Shown: piece after piece, positions 11,590 to 24,529 of the stretch
Layout of the letters: each line of letters begins with the position of its first letter
How positions within the stretch are numbered: position 1 is the stretch's first letter
Assembly (NCBI GenBank): GCA_028532985.1
Contig: JANCIK010000012.1
Coordinates: 2,542,001-2,606,000 of the forward strand
Reading direction: 5' to 3'
Source of the DNA: Stropharia rugosoannulata
Lineage: Eukaryota > Basidiomycota > Agaricomycetes > Agaricales > Strophariaceae
Length of the DNA stretch: 64,000 bases
Made by a program: the position numbers and the translations under genes
The notes under the pieces: generated by a model
Told to the model about the DNA's origin: nothing
The model's input: only the letters and a program-made list of their open reading frames with translations
Databases searched by the model: none

Positions 11590-13790
11590 CGCGTGTTTAT
11601 GCTTGCTTTGTTAGACTACCCCGCGGTCTCCATCTGCCTCGCCATCCTCGCTGGCCTCTGCTAGTCGGAGTAGTAAGTGCATTCACCGTATAGCTGTGGG
11701 ACAGTGTCGGGGGGACGCGCCTGGAGACTGGGCCAATGGACTTCGAGGTCAGGAGGAGAGAACAGGGTCCGCGGGTTTCGAGGGATGCCAAACAGTACGT
11801 ACGAGAGGCCGGATTTGCGAGCGAAACGAGGCAGCGAGAATATTCCGTCTCCCCACCTCCAGGCTCGCACATCTCCACATCTCCAACGCCCTCCCTTTTT
11901 CACCGGCACCGCTCACCCTCGTCCATCCTGCGCCTCCCTCCCCTCCCCTTCTTGTCCCCTCCCCTCCTCGTAGCAGAGTGCGCATACCAGACCGCAGGAT
12001 TGCGCGCTAGCAGGACTTGTGCACATACAGCCCTCGCCGACAAGTTTGATGGGGTGTTTCCCACTACAAGCGATGCGCGGCATGGGATTCGAAGAACAGA
12101 ACAGGACCAACCGATGTAATGGGCGCGGCGCGCGAGCGAGCAGGGTCAATATACGTCGCGGGAGCGTGATCGGGATAGGAACGCACGACGGACGAAGGGG
12201 TGCGGGCGGGGATATATATGAGACCAAGACCGGCTGGGGAAGTACTAAGACCTGGGCCTGAGGACGAGGCGCGGCACCTAGGGGTCTTAAGCCAATAAAC
12301 GACCAACGGGGTTCCCTCTGCGATAGGAAATGTGGGGTAAAGCAGAATGCATAATGCCCGTAGTTTGTTGCGGCGGAGGCGCATCTAAAGTCCTGGGGAG
12401 AGCGAGTATGCTGGGGTAACGATGGATCCGAGAGAATAGGCTAATGGTGCACATCAGTCCACGCAAACCGAGCCCAAGTCCCTTATGCATCCCGTATCCG
12501 CCCCACATCCACTGCTATTGCTCCCAACCGCGCTGACCGCGCACCCTCCGTCCACCCACCCTCGCGTACACTCCACCCATCCGTGCCTTCACAGCCTGCG
12601 CCCCTCTCCTCCCCACGTCATACCACTGCACGCCTCCCCTCCATAACGTACCACTCCACACATGACACCCGCAGGACCGCACGCTCGCGCAGTCCGCAGT
12701 GCCTTCATGTGCCCGTACCCTACGTGAAACAGAACAGCGCGTAGTACGATGCAACGCGACGCCACGGAACGTGACGCGATGAAATGGACGCGGACGGATA
12801 TGATCCATGGAACCGGGTGTGGCGTGAATCATACGTGGGCGCGCATTGTCTTTGCGGGTGAGAGGGAGCGAGACCGGGGAAGGGAGTAATGAGCTCGCAG
12901 GAGGGACGGCCTGAGGCCGCAGAATGAATGCATGAACGGACGGCGTAAGTAAAGGGCGGGCCGAACAGACCGTGTACGGGGAGGGATGTATAGGGGACGA
13001 AAGGGGAGGCATGCATGGATGTCCCGGAAAGCGCGCCGTTCTGCTGTGGAAAATGTCCATCGCAGGGAGGCGAGGCACATCGGGGATGCAAGGCAAAGTG
13101 AAGACAGGTAGTCCATCAGCATGCTCGAGTAATCGAATATTTGAGTGAACGGATCCAAACCACACAGAGGGCACCCCAAGAAGGGCGGGATGTATATGAA
13201 ACCAAGGTCAACTGGTAGAAGTAGTAGGGACTGAAGGTGATCCGCGCAGCGCCCAGTGATATCAAGCTACTATGCGAACACGGGCTGACTTTGTGATGTC
13301 GTGAAAGGGACGCGGGTAGGCTAAGCAGGTCGCGTAGATGGACGGATGTTGGACGCAACCAGCGCGACCATGCGGAGAGAGACGTCGAGGAGAGGCCACA
13401 GGCAGACTGGTCTACAAGTAGCAAGACCTGCACAAACAGAGGGCCGCCAGCGAGGGCAGTGAAGGAGACGGAGATGACGGGCTAGACAAACAAAGAATGC
13501 ATAAACCACGCATCGAGGCAGGTGATAGACGAGCACATACCTTGTGAGCGGTATGCAGACCCATTTCACGCGTAGTAAACCCTAACGGGTACACAGAGCA
13601 GTCAGGATATAACGAAGAACGACAGCAGCCTAAATTGACACGTACCACCACCTCGTCCCGTCCTTCTCCATCACCCAGATACATCGTGACCAGTTCAGGT
13701 TCCGCGTCCCCATCGCATTCCGTACATTTTGGAGTTGCCAGTATCCATAATTTGAAAGCAGAAGCACGACGAGCATAAGCTACAGAGGGG
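11590..13790 (+). repeat. R1 repeat, copy e
   Basis: The sequence 11696-12260 matches copies b and d (pyrimidine tract 11930-11970, then a DNA segment meaning the ACTCC/CTCGCC...AGGTT box near 12040). The segment 12315-12500 (TTGTTGCGGCGGAGGCGC, then CCGAGCCCAAGTCCCTTA) is closely matched at 28100-28260. The segment 13140-13240 matches 3526-3610 and 6475-6570. Long open frames on the minus strand (for instance 12515-13174) fall in this GC-rich repeat and show no family signature. Confidence 0.55.
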
Positions 13791-14571
13791 TCCGTAGTGA
13801 AGACTGCTGTTGACCCAGCACTTTCGTTGCATCACGTGCAAACGGAACCTGCCGTGTTTCGAGCTCCGCCAGATTGACTTGGTGATATTCACGTCGTCAA
13901 GTTTCTTGCAAGCTTCCAGCTTAACTATCTAGAAACATTTATGTTTACACCAGGTTACTATAGCTCCTGTGGTATTAACTAGGTTGTATGCTGGATGCGG
14001 GACGCACGTGAGGAGAACAGATTTGGGCGCAGTAGCAGAAGCAGGAGGGCCCCATGCACATGTAGGGTTCGGACCAGGCAGGAATGGGTGTGGTGGGGCG
14101 GGGGCAAGGCGGGTCCCGAAACATGCATGCGGCAGGTATGCGAGGTGTTGACTAAAGGACAGAAATAAGGCTCGGACACGGGTGCGGGACGCGGCCACAG
14201 CGCACCGCGATATCGTCGCGAACGCGATGGCGGAGTGATGTGCGCTCTGCAGCCCTACGCAGGGCGTGGGCGGGCCTCTTTGTGGAGTGCGTTGTTGGAA
14301 CAGAGCGGAGCGCCGGGACCGGGGAGGGGAACTGGGGTGACACTCGCACATACTGCATTCACCTACATAGGACCGATGGAACCTCCCTCATAGACAGGCC
14401 GGTCTCTGACGATCACTAAACCTGAAGAGCACAAGATGGATGCTAGATGATATCCAATGACCATAACATTCGCACTGCGTTCGACTCACGAATCGCATTA
14501 CAAGCATACATAATATGGCAGTAAACACTAATGATAAATCACACCAGTAAAACAAAGAAAGAAAATCAAGA
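13791..14571. other. Gene-free stretch downstream of the TPR-CHAT gene
   Basis: About 780 bases between the R1 copy and the stop codon of the TPR-CHAT gene. The part nearest the gene (14390-14571) is AT-rich and is presumably its 3' untranslated region. I see no further gene or repeat here. Confidence 0.4.
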
Positions 14572-17500
14572 TCAGTATCCGTAATGCACATATGGAACCC
14601 ATGTCAAGAATGATGTCTCGCTATCTCCAAGCCTCTCTCGCATTTGCCTCGTGGCATAATCCAAAGCGTACGCTGCACGAGTGCTATCCAATCCACCCGT
14701 TCTGTTGTTGCTGAGCAAATATTGATAAAACAACTCGGCAAATTCTGGACCATAGTGATCGGAGATGCTCCACATAGTACCGACAACCCCGCGATAGCCC
14801 GAAGCGAGCATACCAGCAGCAAGATGGACGACCTCGTCCGACAATTCTAGGTCGCCTTTACTTGTTTGACAAGCTGAGAGAAAAGCGAACTCGGGGTTGG
14901 GGATTTTCTGCCGTATAATCTCGAGAAGCTCAAGGCGTCCGTCATGCAGAGAGACACCACTTTGTAGAGGATCTCCCCTGTTCTGAATTCCGTGGCAGGC
15001 GAAGTGAACCCAACCATGGGAGCTCATCTCGGTCTTCACTCTGTCGACAGTGGCATAGGCATTTTCCAACAGCAATGTCTCGATGTGCTCTTCTTCTTGC
15101 ATCATGACTTGAACTGCATGTGTCTCTGTTGTGGTTGAAGGGATGGGACTAAGACCCGGTGTGTGGGGCTGGCTTACGAGGAGGAGCTTGGTATGACTGA
15201 ATGGTGCGGCTGAGGCAATGAATTTCTCACTAACAGAACGGACAGTTGGCGTGTAAGATGAAATGACAAAGTCAGAGACACAGGATCGTGGCTCGTTGTC
15301 TGACACATAGATTCCAGACGCATGGAGTGGAAGAAATGAAAAGGGACCGGTTGGACACCACCATAGACGCGGTCTATTTGAAGTCATTGGCGGGACCTAT
15401 TAGCAATGATAGAATCAGTATATTTACCCCTAAACCATTTCCTAAGCTACCATACCAAAAGGTCCAGAGCTTCAAGGATTGGGCGTACTACTTTGCACCA
15501 AAGTTCTTTCAGAATATATGATATGGATTTCTGGTTTATGCGGCGACTGGAAAGGCGTTCCCCATCTTCAACTTCGCGGTGATGAAGGATACCGGATTGA
15601 AGTACATTCTGCAGTCTTTCAGCATCATCGTGACTGAAGTTTTCCAAACAAATGGGCAAAGGATTGTCAGCCCCGGAGATAAGAGCCAAAGCTCCACAGT
15701 ATGAGTCATATGCATGGAGTATAACAATTGGGCCATCTTTGGGTATAGAGGAAAGGATGGTGATGCATTGGGGTGGTTTCAAAAAGTCACGGAAATCTTC
15801 AAGACTGCGAATTTCATTAAGAAGCTGCTTGTATTTCGTAGCATGGGTGGTATGTCTTAAAGTAATTTCCTGCTGGTGAATCTTCTGCGCAAGTGAATCG
15901 AGTGGAGTGGAAAGGGACATTGATGAACGAGATCCATCAGATTCTAAATGAGATGCAATCTCTATAAACCGATCAGCTAAATCTTGATTTTTGATCCTGA
16001 GCTCGTCAATTGGGGTACGAAGTTGACCAAGCTGATTCCACACCAAGCAGCGGCCTTGTTCGAGCCATTCCAGAGCAAGATCGGCTCGATCTAAATCCAA
16101 TGCAACAGCTACAGCTTGACTCACAAGGCCTGAATATTTGGTTAGGTTTATATATCGATGGTGGATTGTTTGTTCAAGGCCTGCAACCTCTGCAAGTAAA
16201 TCTACAGCAGTAGAAAAATAAGTTAAGCACTGTTTAGGGTCCAGAGGTGGGGAATGTAGTATAGTCATGAAAGCCGCAGCTTTGGCGTAGTCCAGATGTT
16301 TAGATGGAGGGCCGTTTGCCACGGCAGCATCAGCCAATATATGAATACACTTCTCAAGATCAGAGATGTTGTGAAGGTGGTTAAAACGGAGTTTGTATGA
16401 ATTTCCAAGGTTGTTGCACCAAGAAGCAAAATCAGGAGAATCTGAAGGGGTAGAGTTAACAGCCTGTTGCAGCTGGGAGATGGCATCTTCAATATCCTGA
16501 ATGTTTCCAGCTCGTTCAAATCGACGCCTGTATGCATTTCCAAGGTTGTTGCACCAAGAAGGAAGATTAGGAGAATCTAAGGGAGTAGATTTAACGGCCT
16601 GTTGGAGCTGGGAGATGGCATCTTCAATATCCTGAATCTTTCCAGCTCGTTCAAATCGACGCATGTATGCAATTCCAAGGGTGCTGCGCAAAGAAGCAAG
16701 ATTGGGAGAATATGAAGGGGTAGATTTAACGGCCTGTTGCAGCTGGGAGATGGCATCTTCAATATCCTGAATGTTTCCAGCTCGTTCAAATCGATTCATG
16801 TATGCATTTCCAAGGCTGTTGCACCGAGAAGCAAGATTGGGAGAGTCTGATGGGGTAGATTTAACAGCCTGTTGGAGCTGGGAGATGGCATCTTCCATAT
16901 CCTGAATGTTTCCAGCTCGTTTAAATCGATCCATGTATGCAATTCCAAGGTTGCTGCACCAAGAAGCAAGATGAGGAGAATCTGAAGGGGTAGATTCAAC
17001 AGCCTGTTGGAGCTGGGAAATGGCATCTTCAATATCCTGAATGTTTCCAGCTCGTTCAAATCGACGCATGTATGCAATTCCAAGGTTGTTGCACCAAGAA
17101 GGAAGATTAGGAGAATCTGAGGGAGTAGATTTAACGGCCTGTTGGAGCTGGGAGATGGCATCTTCAATATCCTGAATCTTTCCAGATCGTTCAAATCGAC
17201 GCCTGTATGCATTTCCAAGGTTGTTGCACCAAGGAGCAAGATCAGGAGAATCTGATGGGGTAGATTTAACCGCTTGTTGGAGCTGGGAGATGGCATCTTC
17301 CATATCCTGAATGTTTCCAGCTCGTTCAAATCGACGCACGTATGCGCTTCCAAGGTTGCTGCACCGAGAAGCATAATCAGCAGAATCTGAAGGTGTAGAT
17401 TTAACGGCCTGTTGGAACTGGGAGATGGCATCTTCAATATCCTGAATGTTTCCAGCTCGTTCAAATCGACGCCTGTATGCATTTCCAAGGTTGTTGCACC

Positions 17501-19191
17501 AAGGAGCAAGATCAGGAGAATCTGATGGGGTAGATTTAACCGCTTGTTGGAGCTGGCAGATGGCATTGTCAATATCATGAATGTTTCCAGCTCGTTCAAA
17601 TCGACGCCTGTATGCATTTCCAAGGCTGTTGCATCTAGAAGCAAGATTAGGAGAATGTGAAGGTGTAGATTTAACGGCCTGTTGGAGCTGGGAGATGGCA
17701 TCTTCAATATCCTGAATGTTTCCAGCTCGTTCAAATCGACGCCTATATGCATTTCCAAGGTTGTTGCACCAAGGAGCAAGATTAGGAGAATATGAAGGGG
17801 TAGATGCAATTCCAAGGTTGTCCTGTAAACCAACATTTTCAACAGAATTGATGTAAGATGCATACTCGGGAACTAATCTTTTATAAAGAAAAATTGCTTG
17901 AGTAATCTTGTCTACATTTTTTGTAATATCAAAGCATAACTCAAGTGCTTCAATTTCTTCAAGTATCTGTAGTGCTTTCAATCTGTTGTGAGCTGACATA
18001 AGGTCAACACATATACTGAAAAGCCAACAAGCGGACTTACTACTGACTAATGAAGTCATTTTCACTCCTCCTGAATTGTCTCCATTCAGCAGTGTAAACT
18101 CATGCTTCACTGCAGTTCCTATACTCACAAAATTTAAAATTACAACAATAAAGTGATGGTTTTAAGCATACCCTCTACAGCACTCGTAATGGCATATATT
18201 TCTTTCATGGTGATGGTATAGAAAGCCTCGTCATTTCCATTGCCCGACTGAAGACACAATGTTACATCAGCATGTGCCAGTGGAGGCCTTCATTGTAGTC
18301 AGTTATATCATCTTGCTTTGCAATATATGTTTTAAAATATGACTCACAAAGCGATGGTGTCAGCGGTTATCGATTGCGTAGGAGAGCCCTTTGCAAAGTG
18401 TAAGGTCTGATAAATCTCCCCATCCTGCATGACGACCAGCGTCACGTTGTCTTCAAAATGGTGGGGCTGCGAACATTCAAGCATAATATCTGTATTGCAG
18501 GGTGAGACAAGACGAAAATGCAGACAGGAATGATCCTTACTGCTCAGAAAGACCTTTTGACCGAAAATTGGATCGGTTTGCGATAGTTCTGGTGAGACGA
18601 TGTGTTCCACATCCGCCTCTGGTTCCTCGGGACTAGTTTGCGACGTCTTGTGCTCAGCAACAGCCGCGGCGCTGGGAAAATATATAGTGTTGTCGAAGAC
18701 GGCTTTACTAGCCCGACTCTGCTCTGTATGCTCAGCTGTGTTGGCTGCAATGTCTGCACCTAATAATACGACGAGTATAAGACTCTGTGGAGCTATAAGT
18801 GGAAGGCGACAGTCGCACCTTCAGCCGCCAGTATGTCGTGCCCTCCGAGGGATGGATCAACTGCTAATATGTGGGTTAATTCTACATTTGGGAGTAATAT
18901 ATAAATCACACCTACTATGTATGCCGTGAACTTCATCTATATTCCACAGAATTTGCACAGATCGATAATGGCATCATGAAGAAGTAACAGAGGATTTAAT
19001 GGAGGATTGGACGGAGGATTGAAACAATAAACTATTAGTGCAATAATACTAAAGATAAATATACCCAATATCTTACCTTGTTGTCCAGTGCTGTCAATTA
19101 CAGGGTCGATGGGGTCGGGCGGTAGTTGGTTTGTGGACTGGAGGGCCGAGTTTGAGGCGTGGTCTGCATTGGTATGCGTGAAGGTAGACAT
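14572..19191 (-). CDS. TPR-repeat protein with C-terminal CHAT peptidase domain
   Basis: Six exons: 19191-19077, 18759-18348, 18287-18172, 18118-18041, 17992-15456 and 15396-14572. They give 1360 residues and introns begin GT and end AG. Residues 1-240 form an N-terminal region of unknown family that looks beta-rich. Residues about 290-760 hold ten near-identical 45-residue TPR units (NNLGNAYRRRFERAGNIQDI core) and a degenerate eleventh, followed by more divergent helical repeats. The last 270 residues are a CHAT domain, a caspase/separase-like fold, with the expected His in FACHG (about 1221) and Cys in SACQT (about 1262). CHAT proteins are proteases; bacterial TPR-CHAT proteins act in defence and cell death, and the family is expanded in mushrooms. 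A role in self/non-self response or regulated death is inference; substrate unknown. The fourth intron (48 bp) is in frame, so retention would only add residues. A diverged paralogue starts at 61818. Confidence 0.88.
16400..17780 (-). repeat. Ten tandem 135-bp units encoding TPRs
   Basis: The TPR array is nearly identical at the DNA level: blocks such as ATGGCATCTTCAATATCCTG recur every 135 bp. Differences between units are mostly shared variants (AACGGCCTGTTGG versus AACCGCTTGTTGG, NIQDI versus KIQDI), which appear in mixed order along the array. That pattern suggests exchange between units rather than independent decay. Confidence 0.9.
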
Positions 19192-20170
19192 TGTGTTGAT
19201 GTCGACGATATTGTTGGATTGAGAAAGCGCGTTTGTAAAAGCAAAGAAGTGGGCGATGTTGTGGTCAACTGGAAGGCAGCTTGCGTGTTGCGCCCTGTTT
19301 TATATTCCACTTCATCCGGAATTGGCATTACGTGCTTCATGGTATTTCACAGCACGTAGATACTACAGCATACACCAGTACAATAAATGATCGGCGATAT
19401 GTATACGGTCATCAATCATGTACTTCATTCACAATGGGCTGTGTGTCCAAGTAGACAAGAGGACCCCAGATCTAGCTGTGCAGGTGTTATTTGTATTCTG
19501 CCAATCATGCATCATACAATACAGAAGCAGGCTACAGTTTGCAAAATCATGTTTAGTAATTAGATGGCAGTGTAAATCTCGCAACATGTTCTTCCTAATG
19601 CCGAGCTCTCCGACGCAGACTCGGATGTGACTACTAGGCTGGCGATATAAGCTTTAATAGATGGTTGGCAGTGCTCTTGGAAGCGAAAGACAATCCAAGT
19701 AGACCAACTATCTGACAACTTACATTGTGATCGATATTCTATATTTATTTAAAAAATCGTTTCCAATATCACAGTAATGGATACAAAGTAATGTCCATAA
19801 TTAATAAGGATATAATGGGGGCTCGACAAAATTCGGCCATGATATCTACAGAGTCCCCTCAAGCACCTTCCTGCTCTCGCGCGTATGGTCATCCAGGTAC
19901 TCGTAGCGAACAGGTTTGACAAAACATCCTGTAACACAGCATTGAACCTGCTTCTCGGGATTAGTAGATCTATCAAATTGATATTTCGACCCCACTTAGC
20001 TAATCCATCGGACATTTTGCGGTGCAAGGAATGTATTTATATCGACATCAGCAACTTATGTGGACAATGGTATGGACCGGGCTGTGTTTGTCAGCGTGTT
20101 TCCGTAGTGTTTTATTTTGCCGGCTGGGCTGTGCCAAACAATTGTCAGCGATGTTGAAAGTTCCCCTTCT
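19192..20170 (-). repeat. Upstream arm of TPR-CHAT locus 1 (inverted partner of 60790-61817)
   Basis: Read on the minus strand, this block matches 60790-61817 all the way to the start codon. Examples are ATACATATCGCCGATCA (near 19400 and 61610), the CTGTGAAATAC...TTCCGGAT segment, and the distal end TTTCAAC..GCTGAC.ATTGTTTGGCAC (near 20130-20160 and 60795-60825). No gene is seen in it. Confidence 0.8.
19298..19304 (-). promoter_or_regulatory. TATA box of the TPR-CHAT gene
   Basis: TATAAAA on the minus strand, about 110 bases before the start codon at 19191. The paralogue has TATATAA at the same distance (61705-61711), with conserved sequence between box and ATG. Confidence 0.6.
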
Positions 20171-21130
20171 ACCATATGCTGCATGCTGAGCGAATCGCCT
20201 CGGACGGAGCCACAGCACACCACCCCTTACACATGCAGTGCACCCGGTCCTAGTTCCATTACACTGCCCATCCGCTGGGGACAGCGCACTGCTCTTCCAG
20301 GGCCTGCAGACTGCGTATGGTTGCGCATGAACGTTAACTCGAACGGGTCTCTAAACCTGTTCCTAGTACGTTACGCTGCACTCCCTCCATCATCATCGCT
20401 GCGGCTGACATTAGTGAAGCATCTCATGTCATCTTGCCTGTTTTCTGCGAATCAAGGCCCATCACTCATAGGCCTTCATTGAGGACCGAGGACCTCATCG
20501 CCCGCACCGACGCTTCCCTCGACGTGCAAATCGTCCTCAAGCTTTGAAATAGCATCAGCTGAGCCATTTGAACTCACTGAGGGGATTCCCGAGCCTGTAC
20601 TGACGATGGCTACACACACTCCTCTGCGCTCAAGGGTCCGCATCGATCCTCATCGGACTGTCACGAACTCTAACTTTCACCTTCTCCCTGTCCAAATATA
20701 CGACGTTCTCCGCCTTCAGCTGAGGCCATGGCCGTTGATACGTTGCTCCACCCTGGCCCTCCACGGTTTATGCGAGCACCCGAGAGTGCCGCAGTCACCT
20801 CTGCGTCGAGTCGCGCCTCAGTCCTTTTGTTCTTCCGGAGTCAGGCGCACATATGCCCCGCATCTTTCACTCCTTCGTTACTCTGTGGTGACGACACTCC
20901 TGTTCAAGCCTTTTTTTATTGCATCTGCTGGTCCCCGCTCCTCTCATCTCAATAACCATGGTCCCACCCCGCGTTAATCACGACCCACACATGCTAACTC
21001 CGGGCTGCACTTGCCTACGCCGCTCCTGGCCTGCACCTCCCTCTCTTGTCCCTCCGCACAACACATCACGCCTCCTTACAAGTCCTTGCCCGCTCTCCCT
21101 TACTTACGCGTACAGGCGAGGATGGTGAGT
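20165..21130 (+). repeat. R2 repeat, copy a
   Basis: GC-rich block with no supported gene. It aligns with the reverse complement of 46480-46910 (CCATCCGCTGGGGACAGCGCACTGC against CAGCTGGCGACAGCGCACTGC) and of 52200-53070 (CGCCTTCAGCTG/TTTGG, TGGCCGTTG.TA, GAGTGCCGCAGTCACCT). It abuts the upstream arm of TPR-CHAT locus 1. Confidence 0.55.
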
Positions 21131-22680
21131 ACGACATAGCATATATACAATTGATAGAACTCATGCCTTGCCTATAGCCGCCACACAAGGTGCCTCATGC
21201 ACATTTGACTTTTCGTGCTTCGCATGGCTAGCAGTGTTGGCCTTGTTCTGCAGAGTGTATGGATGAGGCGCACTCTGATGAAGGGGGAAAGGGTTGGGTT
21301 GGCAAGTCGCGTGTCGTGGCATGCGGCATGCGGCAGGTTTTATCGGATGAAACAAGACAAGAGACAAGTCCGGTGTGGCAATGCTAGGCTGAGCGAGGAT
21401 TGAGAGAAGGCAAGAAAGGACCGAGCGCATGCACATTGGTGTCTCATTCGAAGTTTAACCGTGAAAGAGAATTTGTAAGACAAATGCTTCGCTCTTTCTC
21501 GTCCGCGTGGAGCATGGACACGCACCGCGCCCCTCGCTCCTTCTCGTCCCTTAGTCCCCGCCGGCCACTTTGTCCCCAGTCCCCGCCATGCCCAACACGC
21601 TTTTGTACTTGCCCCCGCCACGCTGAGTCCGTTCTGCCATCCACTCGGCGAAGACGCCCCTCCCCTGCCCCACCCGCCAACGCAAGACTGCAGGCAGCAG
21701 AACGCACATTGCCCGCCACCGCGTTCGCAACGGTATTGGAGTACGCTGCGACTCGCGAGCGCGTACCACGCTGGCGTGCGTGCCTCAGTAACCCTTGTAT
21801 TGAATAGCGCTCCGCGCTCCGCATCCGGTCGGCCTTGCACCACCTCTGGGGAGCTCCGAGGATGGCGTGGTGATGCGCTTTCCCTGCAATGCGGGACGTA
21901 CTAAGGGGCAGGGCCCATTCTCTTTCAGATCTTTTGTATATGATTCGTTATTCCCACAGAGTATCGGTGCAGAATAACGAATACGCCCTAAATTATCCCA
22001 TTTATCAGTATGAAAGAAGAAGCTCATATGCCTGGGCCCTGTCGTCTCCTGCGTGCGCCTTGCTATTGACACCCAATATTCTTCCTCCGAACTGCATCTG
22101 CCTGGAAGGTAAATATATCGACCTTTATTCACGCATAGAACAACGAGCAAGGGAGAAATATCCTGTGATAATCTAATGTTAAATATAGAAGACAGCGCCA
22201 GCCCCCGTACGCGCTTCTCCTACACGCGCGCATGACAACGCTGACCAAGACACTGCCCGGCAGCTGCTTTGTCATCATTTTCCACATCTCCTCTCAACGC
22301 TCCAAGGTCCGATTTCAACCGTCCGTTGCTTGATTCTCTTACTCGCACGCTGCTTTTTATTTTTTATTTTTTATTATTATTTCGCTCGTTCGCTTATTCT
22401 ATAGCTCTCTCCATTCACCCCTCTCTGCCTCACTGGCTCACACATTTGTTCTGTCTCACACTCCATCCTGCACTCAGCCCCTCCTTCCAGGCTCGCACAC
22501 TCACTCCTCCTCTCGCACGCTCCTCCCTTGCTACCTCGCTGCCGTGGTGCATTGCATCAGACCGACGCACGGACGCACGCGCCATCTCTGTGCTGCGCTC
22601 CGCCTCTTCCCTGCTCTTGCGTCATAAACCCTGCACCAATGATGTGCCAAATGCGCTATAAGAATTAAAAGAGAGCTGCG
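21131..22680. other. Gene-free, GC-rich stretch
   Basis: Frames on both strands overlap heavily between 21340 and 21850 and match no family. A run of TTTTTATTTTTTATT (near 22350-22380) is followed by a CT-rich tract to 22620. I see no gene or clear repeat boundary. Confidence 0.4.
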
Positions 22681-23170
22681 GTGCAACTGCAGCGCAATAC
22701 ACCACATCTTGCATGCTGGGCGAATTTCCTTGGACGGAGCTGCAGGATCAACTCGGAGCATTACCCAGTGAAGTTGATTCTGTCTCACCCCGCGACAGAC
22801 TTCGTATTGACGTCATTCGTTACTCACTGATGACCATGGGCCCATTTTACTGTTTGGAAGTGCATCACAGCTTTGGAGACTCGAACAGGCTATGCCTATG
22901 CCTCCCACCTAACACGGCTAGCTTCACTTGGCTGAACCCGCTAACTATGTATATCGCAGATCGTGTCGCAAAAAAACCATGCCTGTTCCTCTGGCGCTCT
23001 GCCACGCTATGGGAAGCCCACCCACCCAACGCTCAGCCCATAACCATAACCATAACGATCTGCAGCCGTGTAATCCCGTCCCACATGGGACCGGTTAACG
23101 AGCTGACTTTGCCTATGCTTCCGTATACTGTCTCTGCTCCCGTATACTTGGTAGCTACTTGTTAGACCAT
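22681..23170 (+). repeat. R2/R3-type repeat fragment
   Basis: The opening CTGGGCGAATTTCCTTGGACGGAGCTGC resembles 20190-20212 of R2 copy a. The segment CTATGCCTCCCACCTAACACGGC (near 22895) recurs in altered form at 25090 and 32260, so this fragment links the two repeat types. No gene is supported. Confidence 0.45.
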
Positions 23171-23590
23171 TATATCCGTCCACGCGTAGGCTGGGAGCTG
23201 GTACTCACAAAACAATGAACAAACTATGATTCGTGGTTCCATGCATGTACGTCCGTCCTTGTCTACTCGTGCCGAACATAAGTTTCCGGACACCACGTGA
23301 CTCACGCGCATCAGAAAGAGCAGTGGTTCATATTTATGTCGCAGTCACGGCTTAACCACTTACCTGCTTTACTTATAATGACTCCTGTGAAGAGCTCACA
23401 CACCATTCATGATACCACAAAAAGAAATCGATTTATTGGTGCCATGCAAGCCACAGGAAAGGTAAATCATTCAGCCCCTCAAGACGCACGAGCTCACGTG
23501 GTGTCCGGAAACTTATGTTCGGCACGAGTATTTGTATGTATGTCCGCGCGGACACGATAGGCGATGGACGACAGCGATAATGAATCTTAG

Positions 23591-23692
23591 TCCGTCTACG
23601 CTTTGTTACTTGGTCTATGCTCTGTTACTCTGTCTATGCTCTGTTAATCTGTCTATGCTCTGTTAATCCGTCTATGATCTGCCAATCCATCT
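23591..23692 (+). repeat. Short tandem repeat, about 19-bp unit
   Basis: Roughly five units of (T)CTGTCTATGCTCTGTTAA, diverging at both ends. It lies between palindromic-looking arms (TTCCGGACACCACGTGA near 23285 and CACGTGGTGTCCGGAA near 23500). No gene surrounds it. Confidence 0.7.
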
Positions 23693-24059
23693 GGGGGGCG
23701 TGACCAACTAACGAGCGCTACTTCACCTGTGGTCTTACATATTATTAACTCTTATGTACATCTGCATCCGCCCTTCGCCTCCGGCTTTCCTCGTCGTCTT
23801 TGTTGTTAAAATTAACAATTATTAATTACTCACGCACCCGTGCGCTCATTCGCGTTCCATTGCAAACCGGATGGAATTGATATGCAGCACAAGTATAGAG
23901 TAGACCGTATGCTCCGACTGCGACTCAATGCGCGAATCAATTTTGTGTGCGCATAATGGCGGTCCGAATGCTCGAACCAAGCCGTGTGGTCCACATGCAT
24001 ATTCACGGTTTCAATGTATGTATAATATACGGCGTGCATCCGTTTTGTTTGTATGTCTT

Positions 24060-24290
24060 TGCATATTGTAAGGTGCGCTATTTGCGTGCGCGCAGAAAAG
24101 ATCCATTTGGTATAGGTCAATCGAAGAAATATCTTTGGGTATCGGGCATCATGGCAAGAATATTCTGGAGAGAACTCGGTTGGCCCTCAGGAGTTAGGAG
24201 AAGTTTTACATTTTATTTATATATACATGCTTTTACAGTATAAAAAGACGCCGTGTACATGTAGCTAGGCAGTTAATTTACGACCCACCT
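24060..24290 (+). repeat. AT-rich repeat, inverted partner of 7480-7700
   Basis: This is the opposite-direction copy of the block at 7480-7700. It contains GCAAGAATATTCTGGAGA, the TTTATTTATATATACATGC tract and the terminal GGCAGTTAATTTACGACCCACC. Confidence 0.5.
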
Positions 24291-24529
24291 TCGTTTTACC
24301 ATCCACAGCTCAGTTGCAATCAGTCTATAGAGCCTTACCTCGTCAAATTCACTCTACATTAGTCGATCATTTATTCTCTTATTTCTCTGCCTTGAACTAC
24401 CCTCAAGACAACCCCACCAGTCGTCGCTCGCACCTACACACACATAAACTTAATCTTACAATATACAAGAGTTTTCCATGTACAGTTGAGTTACAGTTAC
24501 TTTTGGTCATTCGAATACACCCAGTCGTA

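Noticed and set aside
12515..13174. A 219-residue open frame in R1 copy e
   Set aside because: It is Pro/Ser/Arg-rich, lies in a GC-rich repeat with long frames on both strands, is not kept in the other R1 copies, and shows no motif.
16796..17863. A 355-residue open frame on the minus strand, overlapping the TPR array in another frame
   Set aside because: It is repetitive only because the underlying DNA repeats are a multiple of three; the TPR frame has the conserved protein family, so this is a by-product.
21340..21850. Overlapping open frames of 120-167 residues on both strands
   Set aside because: Four mutually overlapping frames in GC-rich DNA with no start context, intron or motif support; typical of chance frames.
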